A stretch of 64,000 nt of DNA from Cohaesibacter sp. (lineage in GTDB: Bacteria > Pseudomonadota > Alphaproteobacteria > Rhizobiales > Cohaesibacteraceae): NCBI GenBank assembly GCA_025800105.1, contig JAOXSG010001101.1, forward strand, positions 1 to 64,000. The letters run 5' to 3'. The position numbers were made by a program, and so were the translations under genes. Shown piece by piece: positions 18,089-26,083 of this stretch. The notes below the pieces were generated by a model. The model searched no databases. It was not told where the DNA came from and saw only the letters and a list, made by a program, of their open reading frames with translations. Within the stretch, counting starts at the first letter, position 1. Every line of letters begins with the position of its first letter.

Positions 18089-19398
18089 AGCGGCCTAAGC
18101 CCCATGGTCCGATAGCCTCCAATAGCCAGTGGCAGATAGCTGGCCAAGACCCCAATGCAAGCTGCCATAGCAGCGCCCAGCAGCCCGTAATATGGCACCA
18201 ATATCCATGTAGCCATCCCCAATGTTACAGCACCGATTAGCTGACTTAATACACAATATCTCTGATAACCGGTCATCAGCAATGTCACAGTCACAGGTCC
18301 AAAAGCTGCTCGTATCAGCTGTGCGACAAGAAGCAGGACAAGCACGGGATAGACATTGCTCGCATAGAGTGAGCCTAAAAGCAGATCGATGATTTGCTCC
18401 CCCCAAATATAGAAGAAGCCTGCAATCATCAGAGCAGCAACAATCCCTGCCAAGGACAGCATATGATAAAGCTTTTGCAAGTCTTCCAATTCCCCTTTGG
18501 AATGGAGACTGACGACCCGGGCTGCCATCAGCAATTCAAGGATGCCAATAGGAAGTGCAACGCACTGCGCGGCTTTGTCCGCAAGATGATAGTAGGAGAC
18601 ATGCTCTTTTTGCAAAAGAAAGCCAACCAATATCAGGTTCAGCTGCAATCCAATGATCATCAAAATAGAATAGGCAATATAGCCTTTGCTCTGTGCAACA
18701 AGCAGGTAGACGCGCCTATATGCCGGGCCTGACTGACCAAAATCTTTTGTCAGTCGCTGCACTCTTAGTTGAGACAGGACAGCCCCGAAACCATAACCGA
18801 CAGCAAGGGCTACAAGCACAAACCACGGCATCCGGGTGCCTGATATCGACATAAGACAGAACAGGAGCACAAGTGAGGCCAAGGGAGCCATGATCAGGAG
18901 ATAAAATTGCCCTTCGCTGGCTCGTTCCAGCCCTCTTAATCCTGCGCTGGCAATGTTCATGACGCCAATGAAGGCAGCGGCTAAGCAGATTGTGCCAATG
19001 ATCTGCCCTGACAAAGAAAGCGGAATTGCATCCAGCATTGATCCAATGGCGAGCAGCAGAAGAAAGATACATGCAGCAAGCGCAACAGACTGAATGGAGG
19101 CCATAATGGCTGGTCGGATTTCAGCATATCGGCCCTCTGTCCTCAGCATGGCAACATGCCGGGTTAAATATTGCGATACCCCGCCAGAGATAGAAGCCGC
19201 TCCAATTGTGGCAAGAGACCACGAAATGGCGTAAATACCATAATCCTTTGGCCCCAGCCAATCTGCAAGCAGAACCGAAATTGACAAAGCCAGTGGTAAG
19301 GAGAGCAATTTTATTGCTCCAACAACAGCACCGTTGCGAAGATAATATGAAAAAGTGTCACTGGAATTGGAATATCGCTTGGAACGCATTTGATACAC
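18079..19398 (-). CDS. Polysaccharide flippase (Wzx/MOP superfamily)
   Basis: A 439-aa inner-membrane protein with twelve or more hydrophobic spans. LLSLPLALSISVLLADWLGPKDYGIYAISWSLA is the recognisable N-terminal region of oligosaccharide flippases, with the Gly-Pro-Tyr/Gly turn. It should flip undecaprenyl-linked repeat units to the periplasm for an EpsG- or Wzy-type polymerase. A second ATG three codons in (19389) is an alternative start. It follows directly on the upstream glycosyltransferase, with only a few bases between them. Confidence 0.85.
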   Translation of the reverse strand: MYQMRSKRYSNSSDTFSYYLRNGAVVGAIKLLSLPLALSISVLLADWLGPKDYGIYAISWSLATIGAASISGGVSQYLTRHVAMLRTEGRYAEIRPAIMASIQSVALAACIFLLLLAIGSMLDAIPLSLSGQIIGTICLAAAFIGVMNIASAGLRGLERASEGQFYLLIMAPLASLVLLFCLMSISGTRMPWFVLVALAVGYGFGAVLSQLRVQRLTKDFGQSGPAYRRVYLLVAQSKGYIAYSILMIIGLQLNLILVGFLLQKEHVSYYHLADKAAQCVALPIGILELLMAARVVSLHSKGELEDLQKLYHMLSLAGIVAALMIAGFFYIWGEQIIDLLLGSLYASNVYPVLVLLLVAQLIRAAFGPVTVTLLMTGYQRYCVLSQLIGAVTLGMATWILVPYYGLLGAAMAACIGVLASYLPLAIGGYRTMGLRPLCF

Positions 19399-20658
19399 TC
19401 ATTCAGACCAAACTGGCAGATCAATCTGTCTATTTTTGCCTTTTAAAAAACAAGAATAGACTTCAAGATGCTGGCGCACGATATTTTCATAATTATATGT
19501 GTTAAGCGCCCGATGAATTGCCACTTTTGCCTTTTCTTGCCGCAGAGGCTCATTTAAGGCCAGCTCTAGCAATGCCTTGGCCAGACTTTCAACTGGCGTA
19601 TCGATGTTTGAAAGCGGCAAGGTTATTCCTGCATCAAGCCCAACAGCTCGCCCAATCGCATCTCCTTCCAGACAGATCGTCGGCAGGCCTGTCAGCATTG
19701 CCTGTAGCAAAATGGTTGCCAAGCCGTGATGGTAGCATGGATACAGAAAAATATCAGACTGGTTCAGCTCGACCAATAGCTTGTCCATTGGCAGCTCACC
19801 GGTCAGTGTCACCACGCCGCTCAGATTATTGTGCAGGATTTCCGCCTGAATTGCGCTTTTCAGATGTCCCGCCCCAACCATCGTCATGCAAGAGTTTGGA
19901 TAGTTCAAATGGAACTTTGCAAATGCCCGGACTGCATAGAACGCTCCCTTCCAATCGACAAATTCTCCTGCATATATAACCCGCAATGTGCCTTTGCGCT
20001 TCAGATTGGTTTTTCGCAGAGCCATACAAGGCGACGCTTCGATGCCTGTCTGGACAAAAGGAAGTACCTTTTTCTGGAGATTTTTAGAGAAAGAAGCCGG
20101 TGTATGCGACAGAATGATATCAGCGCGCATACGGGTGTAGCATACGCTTGGATCCAGATTGCGCAGAGCAAAGCGAAGGGCAGATCTGATCGTCTCATTT
20201 AGCCGTGCACACCACGGCATATGTCTGCGGATCAGTGGATGAGTATTCTCGCTTCCGACAGGTCCCCAGATGAATGGCTTCTTTTGGAAAGCTGCGCCAG
20301 ACGGCATCCAATCCATACCGCCCGTTAGATGATGAATGATGTCAAAATCATATATCTTGTCAAATTTTCGGATTGGGGCAGAAGACCCCAGCTGCCAAAG
20401 ATAATAATATAGCAAAAACCTCTTTTTGCCCCGACCTTTAAGCGCGGTAAAGAATGGGGGCAAATCGTAATAGAGCCAATTCACATTTGAGCAATGCTCT
20501 GCATTTTCAAGCGCGGATTTGTTGTTGCTGCGCGTCAAAATCCAGATCTGGTGTTCTTTTGCCAGTCTGCGCCCAAGCGTCCAACCGATTTCGCTTTCTC
20601 CCCCCTTTGCGGGTTCACAAGCATATGCAATGATTAGTATTTTCAATTTATCAGCCAA
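19399..20658 (-). CDS. GT4-family glycosyltransferase
   Basis: A 419-aa cytoplasmic GT-B glycosyltransferase, first gene of the minus-strand EPS assembly operon. The N-terminus ILIIAYACEPAKGGESEIGW carries the acceptor-domain glycine loop. The donor domain has LRVIYAGEFVDWKGAFYAV, TLTGELPMDKLLVEL, and DIFLYPCYHHGLATILLQAM, whose position matches the E-x7-E helix although the first Glu is replaced by His/Gly. QAMLTGLPTICLEGD and the DAGI stretch complete the site. Donor and acceptor sugars cannot be told from the sequence. Confidence 0.86.
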   Translation of the reverse strand: MADKLKILIIAYACEPAKGGESEIGWTLGRRLAKEHQIWILTRSNNKSALENAEHCSNVNWLYYDLPPFFTALKGRGKKRFLLYYYLWQLGSSAPIRKFDKIYDFDIIHHLTGGMDWMPSGAAFQKKPFIWGPVGSENTHPLIRRHMPWCARLNETIRSALRFALRNLDPSVCYTRMRADIILSHTPASFSKNLQKKVLPFVQTGIEASPCMALRKTNLKRKGTLRVIYAGEFVDWKGAFYAVRAFAKFHLNYPNSCMTMVGAGHLKSAIQAEILHNNLSGVVTLTGELPMDKLLVELNQSDIFLYPCYHHGLATILLQAMLTGLPTICLEGDAIGRAVGLDAGITLPLSNIDTPVESLAKALLELALNEPLRQEKAKVAIHRALNTYNYENIVRQHLEVYSCFLKGKNRQIDLPVWSE

Positions 20659-20985
20659 AATAATTTTTATTCGTTCATCTATAAATGCAAAATCACCCTT
20701 AATAAGATTATTGGTTTATTTTCATTTTTAAATATATTCAAATATATCTTTCCCGACCCTCATGCAAAATATTTAAAAAAACAACCATTGAGAGATCGGT
20801 TACGCGACAGCTTATCAAGTCAATTCTTTGAAATAAATATTTTATTTCTAAAAATATACGTCACTACATTATGGGATCTTGTGAAGAATGGCTTGGAGGT
20901 GCCTCTTTGAGGGACAGCGCATTTGTAAAGACTATCCACATCCGCATTGACCCTACTTGCTATTTACTAAGACTCTATTCATGAT
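20659..20985. other. A/T-rich divergent promoter region
   Basis: A stretch strongly richer in A and T than the flanking genes, between the EPS operon (minus) and the cobalamin leader (plus). It contains AAATAAA-TAT-TTTATTT at 20831-20847, a seven-base inverted repeat that could be an H-NS/MucR-type or other regulator site. TTGACC at 20947-20952 is a possible -35 box for the leader, without a convincing -10. No gene is evident. Confidence 0.45.
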
Positions 20986-20987
20986 CA

Positions 20988-21190
20988 ATCCTGATGGTTC
21001 TGGATGATCTGCATAGATTATCTGGATGAAAAGGGAACACGGTGCGGTGTAGCCATCAGGCGCCAATTCCGTGACTGCCCCCGCAACTGTAGGCGGCGAG
21101 TGAAAACCAAAAAATCCACTGGGTTTACTCATAAAACCCGGGAAGGCTGGTTTAACTGCGACCCGTAAGTCAGGAGACCTGCCATCTTTG
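20988..21190 (+). ncRNA. Cobalamin (AdoCbl) riboswitch aptamer
   Basis: The conserved core of the B12 riboswitch is present in order: GGTTC at 20996-21000, AAAAGGGAACACGGTG near 21029-21044, the B12-box region CTGCCCCCGCAACTGTAGGC at 21075-21094, CCACTGGG at 21117-21123, GGGAAGGC at 21140-21147, GCGACCCG, and CAGGAGACCTGCC ending at 21183. P1 is closed by GATGG (20993-20997) with CCATC (21182-21186). It lies upstream of a 144-aa gene of unknown function on the same strand. Adenosylcobalamin is the presumed ligand, by family. Confidence 0.93.
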
Positions 21191-21304
21191 TTTTTCACTC
21201 AAACCGGGCGGGGTGTCCCGGACAGGAACCATAAAGATGCCAAAGATGGCTAGAGCATCAGATATGACCGGTTTCTCTTTCGCCCCGCATATGCGCGGAG
21301 GGCG
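21181..21304 (+). promoter_or_regulatory. Riboswitch expression platform with SD-sequestering hairpin
   Basis: GCCATCTTTG (21181-21190), which contains the 3' strand of riboswitch P1, is fully complementary to CAAAGATGGC (21241-21250), so P1 and this long hairpin exclude each other. Inside the hairpin is CCGGG/CCCGG (about 21204-21221). A further stem pairs CGCCC (21281-21285) with GGGCG (21300-21304), masking the ribosome site GGAGGGCG before the ATG at 21307. The layout suggests translational control. Whether ligand turns the gene on or off cannot be decided by eye. Confidence 0.65.
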
Positions 21305-21306
21305 TT

Positions 21307-21741
21307 ATGAGCCGGATCTTATCTGAACCTTCATCAAGCAAATACAAACATATGGGCACTGTCTCGGACATTGGCTATGATTTTGCCAATACCCTTGCCC
21401 AGTCTATCAGCACCGCACAAATGATTGTCGGCAAAGAGTTCAGCGCCTCTGGCTTTGCTGAACTCAAAGATGATGGCGACAATTATATGGTTGGCTGGCA
21501 AAGCGAACAAAATGATCTCTATGTTTTTGGCGATGTCGAAACAGACCAGAATTTAGATGATCTCGTCTGCCTGGCAAAAAGAACCATTGCCCCATGCAGC
21601 AAGACCAAAGGCCCCCAGAAACCAACAGCCGTGCCTGCTTTCATGCTGATCGTGAATTTGGAAAATGAGCCCAAGCCCAGCCCAACGGGGCGAAGAAATG
21701 CGAGACGAACCAGACGCAGAACAGGCCGCAGCGCGGCCTAA
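21307..21741 (+). CDS. Uncharacterised 144-aa protein under a cobalamin riboswitch
   Basis: I do not recognise this protein. It has no signal peptide or membrane span. The middle (about 20-95) looks like a compact alpha/beta domain with GYDFANTLAQSIS, MVGWQSEQNDLYVFGDVETD and LDDLVCLAKRTIAPC, with two cysteines nine residues apart. The tail is basic: GRRNARRTRRRTGR just before the stop, which suggests nucleic-acid or phosphate binding. The ATG follows GGAGGGCGTT, which is buried in a leader hairpin. It is the only gene directly behind the riboswitch; the next, an AraC regulator, is 330 bases away. It matches no cobalamin synthesis or uptake protein that I know (not BtuB, CobW, CbtA or CbtB). 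Confidence 0.7.
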   Translation: MSRILSEPSSSKYKHMGTVSDIGYDFANTLAQSISTAQMIVGKEFSASGFAELKDDGDNYMVGWQSEQNDLYVFGDVETDQNLDDLVCLAKRTIAPCSKTKGPQKPTAVPAFMLIVNLENEPKPSPTGRRNARRTRRRTGRSAA

Positions 21742-21754
21742 GGGTTAGGCCTTA
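21723..21754 (+). terminator. Paired hairpins at the end of the riboswitch-controlled gene
   Basis: AGGCCGC-AGC-GCGGCCT (21723-21739) is a seven-base-pair hairpin running into the stop codon, followed by TAAGG/CCTTA (21739-21754). There is no T-run. AGGCC and GGCCT could also pair across the two hairpins. It probably stabilises or ends the transcript; intrinsic termination is unproven. Confidence 0.4.
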
Positions 21755-22072
21755 CAAGCGATAATGCAGGAACAATAAATTTATATTTGCTCCTTGCAGT
21801 CCCCTTATCGCACCCCAGACAGGTCAAGGCAATTCAGGCATTAAATGCCATTAAGCCACTATCAAACTCCCCATTATCTTCCCTGATATTGGCTTTTTTT
21901 CAAGACATTGCCTTGGCCTCCTATCAAAGACAGTGACAAAACCATCTCATTCAAGGCGTGGCCCGTAACCATCAAATGGTAAAGGCTTGTCTTTCAGATC
22001 AGCTTGCATAAAATGGCTATGAACCAGACGGCATAAAAATAAAAGCCGCCAATATCCAGCCATAGTCCGCAA
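21755..22072. other. Intergenic region upstream of the AraC regulator gene
   Basis: About 320 bases with no supported gene. It contains GCATTAAATGC (21839-21849), a small perfect palindrome. It presumably holds the AraC promoter. No riboswitch or tRNA fold was seen. Confidence 0.4.
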
Positions 22073-23110
22073 ATGATGACCGATCTTCTTCCCTCGACAC
22101 AATTTTGTGTCTCCAGCCTGCCCAAAAAAGAGCGCTTTAGCATTTGGCGTGAGAGTATTTCCTGTATTTTTCAGGTCGAGCCAACAGAGAAGACCCTTGA
22201 TCAGGGCTTTGAAGCCTCAATTGATGGCTATATGTATGGGCAATTATTCTTTGCCAGAACCAAATCAAAGCAACAAATCTGGAACCGGACTGCGCTGGAA
22301 ATTGCCAATGACGGCATGGACCATTTCATGTTTCAGATTTTTGGCAATGGAGACATGCGTTTTGAGCAGAGCAATGATAGAAAACGCATTGGCCTAAATG
22401 GCATTATTATCTTTGATCTGTCGCGCGAGGTTTCTTCTGTCACAGAAAATTTTCTGAATATATCGCTGGTTATTCCCCGTGATCTTTTGGAACCCCATCT
22501 TTTGCATCCAGATGACCATCATATGCGCATTCTCAGTCTGGATGAGCCAATGGCGCAGCTGTTATATGATCATATCAGCAGCTTGAATACGATCATCAAG
22601 GATATGACCATATCACAAGCAAGCGAAACCAATCCCGCCTCCATTGCTTTGGCCGCCGCAGCCATGAATGCAAGCCCGGTGGGGGAAAGTCATTCCGCTG
22701 GCACCCCTTCCCTTGCTCAGTCAATCATGGCCAAACGTGCCATAGAGAATAACCTTGACAATAGCGAACTTACGCCTGACATGCTCTCGCGTATGGTGGG
22801 AATATCACGGTCCAAACTCTATAGCATTTTCGAGCGTGAAGGCGGGGTTGGTGCCTATGTTAAAGAACGGCGCTTGCGAAAAGCCATGGCCATGCTTTTG
22901 CGCGCCGAAGCGTCAAGTGGCAGCATCATGGAAATTGCCTATGGCCTTGGCTTTCGCAACAACAGCACCTTTTCTCGCGCTTTCAAACAACGCTATGGGC
23001 AGACACCGCGAGACATACGCCAATCAAAATCCCACGCTAATTATGACGCGATGATCCCAGCCTCTTTGGACCGGCGCTATGAGAGCTGGCTTAAGGATCT
23101 GAGTATCTAG
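22073..23110 (+). CDS. AraC-family transcriptional regulator
   Basis: A 345-aa DNA-binding regulator. The C-terminal pair of helix-turn-helix motifs is clear: LTPDMLSRMVGISRSKLYSIFE and SSGSIMEIAYGLGFRNNSTFSRAFKQRYGQTPRDIR. The N-terminal part (about 1-200) resembles the AraC-binding-like domain found in activators such as those for choline or aromatic responses; its effector is unknown. Two ATGs stand in tandem at the start with only a weak ribosome site. Its place between a B12-riboswitch gene and a secreted-protein cluster makes either a candidate target, but no operator can be assigned. Confidence 0.9.
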   Translation: MMTDLLPSTQFCVSSLPKKERFSIWRESISCIFQVEPTEKTLDQGFEASIDGYMYGQLFFARTKSKQQIWNRTALEIANDGMDHFMFQIFGNGDMRFEQSNDRKRIGLNGIIIFDLSREVSSVTENFLNISLVIPRDLLEPHLLHPDDHHMRILSLDEPMAQLLYDHISSLNTIIKDMTISQASETNPASIALAAAAMNASPVGESHSAGTPSLAQSIMAKRAIENNLDNSELTPDMLSRMVGISRSKLYSIFEREGGVGAYVKERRLRKAMAMLLRAEASSGSIMEIAYGLGFRNNSTFSRAFKQRYGQTPRDIRQSKSHANYDAMIPASLDRRYESWLKDLSI

Positions 23111-23125
23111 AACATAGAATCATAG
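23107..23125 (+). repeat. Short dispersed intergenic repeat, copy 2
   Basis: CTAGAACATAGAATCATAG overlaps the stop codon of the AraC gene and differs at two of 19 positions from the copy at 8562-8580, which also lies directly after a coding region. Confidence 0.5.
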
Positions 23126-23360
23126 GCATATAGTCAATAAATCGACGACAAGCCAAAGCTGCTCTCAAAATGAGAAGTAGCGAAAAGAGACATCGCAACA
23201 ATGAGTTAGAGATACATCTATAACTCAAATCACGATATTGGCTTGTGATTATACAATATGTCCAATTTTATATACCAGCCGTCCATTTCTCGCCAGATCC
23301 TCTTGGCAGACTGATCCCAATCATTTTAAGGACAGCAGACAAGCGGATATGGGAGGACAT

Positions 23361-23786
23361 ATGAAACACAGAGAAAAAGGGCTTTATAGTGCCTGTTGCC
23401 TGATAGCAGCCTGTTTCCTCCCCTCACATGCCATGGCAAAAGATTGCTTTGATGCAACAATTGAGCGTAGCATCCCCGAAGCGTTAAGCTGCATGCATGA
23501 ACGGATCGAACTCTGGAATGACAATGTATATGGCAGTTATCAAATGGCTCTTGATGTGGCCAAAAGCTGGGATGAACAAGGCATCCTTGGCAAGAGAAAC
23601 GCCCGACAAGAGCTCCAGCAATCACAAGACGCATGGCTAAAATATAGCCAACATACATGCAATATGGTGACCCTGCCCTATCATGGTCAGGACCGTCAAA
23701 CCATCGATCTGGTCAAATATAGCTGTGTGGAGCAGCATTTGAAACGGCGCAATGAAGAGCTGCGGCAAACCTTTGAACAGAACTGA
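23361..23786 (+). CDS. Secreted LprI/DUF1311-family protein
   Basis: A 141-aa protein exported by a signal peptide (CCLIAACFLPSHAMA, cleavage before KDCFD). The mature part has the LprI-like layout: an N-terminal Cys pair, SYQMALDVAKSWDEQG, QQSQDAWLKYSQHTCNMV and a late YSCVEQHLKRRNEEL. Some members of this family inhibit lysozyme; most are untested. The start at 23361 is chosen for GGGAGGACAT directly upstream. It overlaps no gene and is followed by another exported protein with the same periplasmic or envelope character. Confidence 0.8.
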   Translation: MKHREKGLYSACCLIAACFLPSHAMAKDCFDATIERSIPEALSCMHERIELWNDNVYGSYQMALDVAKSWDEQGILGKRNARQELQQSQDAWLKYSQHTCNMVTLPYHGQDRQTIDLVKYSCVEQHLKRRNEELRQTFEQN

Positions 23787-23847
23787 TCACAAACAACAAG
23801 CCGATTTCTTGAAAGAAGCGACAAACGAGCGCTTTGTGAGACAAACC

Positions 23848-24507
23848 ATGCCATCATCCTATTCTCTTTGCTTGTCTATTCTCTGCCTTGCGACCGGACT
23901 TAGTGCGTGTCAAACCACCGCGCCAACCTATCAGCAAAGCACGGCACGTGGCTCTGCACCTATGCATCCAAGCCTTTTGGATCAACTCAATCGCAATCAA
24001 ACAAGCACGCGACATGCATCCACACAGGCTCAGCAAAAAAAGATCTGGAGTGACAGCAGCTCCAAAACAAGACGCTATGTGCAACCAAATGGCACATTGG
24101 TGACCAAAACCACGTCCAGCTCTGCCAATGTCAGCTTCAACAAAGACGCGGCAGCCAATGCAGTGGGCGGCTTGATTTTGGCAGCCCTTGCAGGTGCATC
24201 TCTGACACAAAGCACGCCTACCACGCCTCAACAAATCGCAGGCAAATGGCGTCTTTATGAAACAAAAGGCAGCAAAAGCTGTTCCCTTGATTTACGGCCC
24301 AATCAATGGTTTGGCGCCTATCAGGGATGGGCTGGCACTGGCTGCCCCGCTGGCTTGTTTGGCAGCATGAAATGGAATGTGGTCGGCAACCAGATTGTGA
24401 TCACGACTATGACCAATCAAGTGGTGATGCGTTTGAACAAACATCAGATCAATCGCTGGTCCGGCACAAGCATTCAAAAGAATATACAGCTCACACTGGC
24501 TCGTTAA
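23848..24507 (+). CDS. Lipoprotein with AprI/Inh-type protease-inhibitor-like domain
   Basis: A 219-aa protein with lipobox LSAC near residue 21, so probably lipid-anchored. A linker rich in Ser, Thr and Gln (about 22-95) and a short hydrophobic AVGGLILAALAGASL segment (about 108-122) precede a C-terminal domain of about 90 residues. That domain opens with QIAGKWRLYETKGSKSCSLDL and contains TGCPAGLFGSMKWNVVGNQIVI, as in the small beta-barrel inhibitors of serralysin-type metalloproteases (AprI/Inh). The start at 23848 has only a weak ribosome site; an upstream in-frame ATG at 23752 would overlap the LprI-like gene. Proteases are encoded 5-8 kb away, but they are serine proteases, so a direct pairing is uncertain. 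Confidence 0.72.
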   Translation: MPSSYSLCLSILCLATGLSACQTTAPTYQQSTARGSAPMHPSLLDQLNRNQTSTRHASTQAQQKKIWSDSSSKTRRYVQPNGTLVTKTTSSSANVSFNKDAAANAVGGLILAALAGASLTQSTPTTPQQIAGKWRLYETKGSKSCSLDLRPNQWFGAYQGWAGTGCPAGLFGSMKWNVVGNQIVITTMTNQVVMRLNKHQINRWSGTSIQKNIQLTLAR

Positions 24508-24612
24508 TCCCGCCCCACGAAATTGCGCCTCATGCACTAAAGCGCATTACACCTTCCCTTAAAACTGTTTTTACAGGCCAAGCCAGGGGGATCGGCAAAG
24601 TCTGTAAAATCT

Positions 24613-24647
24613 AGCCCTGCTACCATGCACCGGTAGCAGGGCTTTTT
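24613..24647 (+). terminator. Strong rho-independent terminator
   Basis: AGCCCTGCTACC (24613-24624) pairs perfectly with GGTAGCAGGGCT (24632-24643), followed by TTTTT. It ends the transcript of the LprI-like and inhibitor-like genes and separates them from the next operon. Confidence 0.92.
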
Positions 24648-24820
24648 GGTGGGTGGTCGCCGTATGACAAAATCCCCCATGTCAAGGGTTACTCTGAGCA
24701 CTTGTTAAGCATTTGTTAATATATCATCAAATCCACTCTTATTTGCACTTTATATATTGACGCAACCCATGGGAGTGATTGACGTTATGATATTGCTTTA
24801 TTGTGACTGGGATTTAATGA

Positions 24821-26083
24821 ATGTTGCGTCAGTATTTGCCGGAAAAGCGGCCCTTACCGGTCGGTTTTCCTCTCGTGTTTCTTTTGCGTTCAACAACACA
24901 CACACTCATTTCGCTGTTTTTAATCGGGGGCCTTGCTGTCTCGCAGCCTGTGCTGGCGAAAGACACATCATCAGAGGTTCCAAAAGATATTGCCGCCCTC
25001 ATCAAGGAAATTGAGGGTCTGGAAGGAAAATTAAAGGGCCTTTCAGACGATCAGAAAGAGCACAAACAGCTCACAACAAAGCTTTCAAGTTTAAGAGCGA
25101 TCTTGCGATCCTTATCAAAGCCAAGCGAGACACAGCTCCTTGAGGATATGGAAAGCAAGCAAACAGCCCTACAGGAGCAGATTGACACAATCAAAGACCA
25201 TCCCGCCTTATTGACCGAGAAAAACGACAAAATAAAAAATCTTCTGAAATTGCTGGCAACAATTACAGAAAAGACAACCTATATTGATCCTGTCGAGACG
25301 TTAAAGGCCTTAAAAATCGCGACGCAAAAGGTGATGACAGAACGGGCCAACGAGATGGGGTGGCCCAATTATTTTATCAATCCAACGACAGAGTTTCGAA
25401 CAGCAGCACGAACCTTGGCAAAAACAGCCACCACAGGCTGGTCTCCTCATACGGCAGCGGAATTCATTCATTATGCCGAACAATTGGCGACCTTACTGGA
25501 TGAGCCAGCCGCAATAGAAGCAGCTAAGAGCAACGCTAAAAAAACAGAAGCAGAGGTGAAATTTGAATTCCAAACTCTTCGCAAGGATATTGGCAATTCC
25601 AAAAAAGCCATTGAGTTGCGTGACAAGCTTCAACCCCTTCTCACAGCGCTGAAATCTGAGGTGAGCAACCGTATTTTCATTGTCTCGGCCAAGGCCGGCG
25701 ATATGGTCAGCGCGAAAAAAAGCCGCGAATGCAGTGCCACCATTGCCTTGCGCAAGGAATGTCAAGGCAATGAGAAATGCGGCCCGGCAAGCGCAACTGA
25801 TGTGGAGGTTGAAAACGGAAAATTCGCAATCAAAAAAATGTGCGGATATGACCCGGTTGAATTGGCTCCGCTTGAGCATAAGGAATTATGGATTGCCTAT
25901 ACCTGTCTGCCCCCGGACAGTGAGGAATGGGAGGAATTGCTACGCCATTCCTTTGATTATGACATACGCCATGCACGCTTCTTCGTCGATCGGTTGGGAC
26001 AAAGCAACATCCTTCAGGCCAAATATAATCTCGGTTCGCTTTGGGAGCTAAGATGCCACCCCAAAGTGAAGGAGGGATCGTAA
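24821..26083 (+). CDS. Uncharacterised exported coiled-coil protein
   Basis: I do not recognise a family. The 420-aa protein has a long N-region, then a hydrophobic export segment LISLFLIGGLAVSQPVLAKD. Residues about 55-150 are charged and heptad-like (IAALIKEIEGLEGKLKGL, QLTTKLSSLRAILRSL), predicting a coiled coil. A second helical zone (about 230-290) precedes a C-terminal part with several cysteines (SREC, RKEC, NEKCG, KKMCG, TCL, LRCH), probably disulfide-bonded in the periplasm. The stop overlaps the start of the following lipoprotein (TAATG), so it is cotranscribed with the lipoprotein pair. Confidence 0.7.
   Translation: MLRQYLPEKRPLPVGFPLVFLLRSTTHTLISLFLIGGLAVSQPVLAKDTSSEVPKDIAALIKEIEGLEGKLKGLSDDQKEHKQLTTKLSSLRAILRSLSKPSETQLLEDMESKQTALQEQIDTIKDHPALLTEKNDKIKNLLKLLATITEKTTYIDPVETLKALKIATQKVMTERANEMGWPNYFINPTTEFRTAARTLAKTATTGWSPHTAAEFIHYAEQLATLLDEPAAIEAAKSNAKKTEAEVKFEFQTLRKDIGNSKKAIELRDKLQPLLTALKSEVSNRIFIVSAKAGDMVSAKKSRECSATIALRKECQGNEKCGPASATDVEVENGKFAIKKMCGYDPVELAPLEHKELWIAYTCLPPDSEEWEELLRHSFDYDIRHARFFVDRLGQSNILQAKYNLGSLWELRCHPKVKEGS

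Noticed and set aside
20659-20985. Mobile element or integration site in the A/T-rich gap
   Set aside because: No inverted terminal repeats, target duplications, transposase or integrase are visible; it looks like a promoter region.
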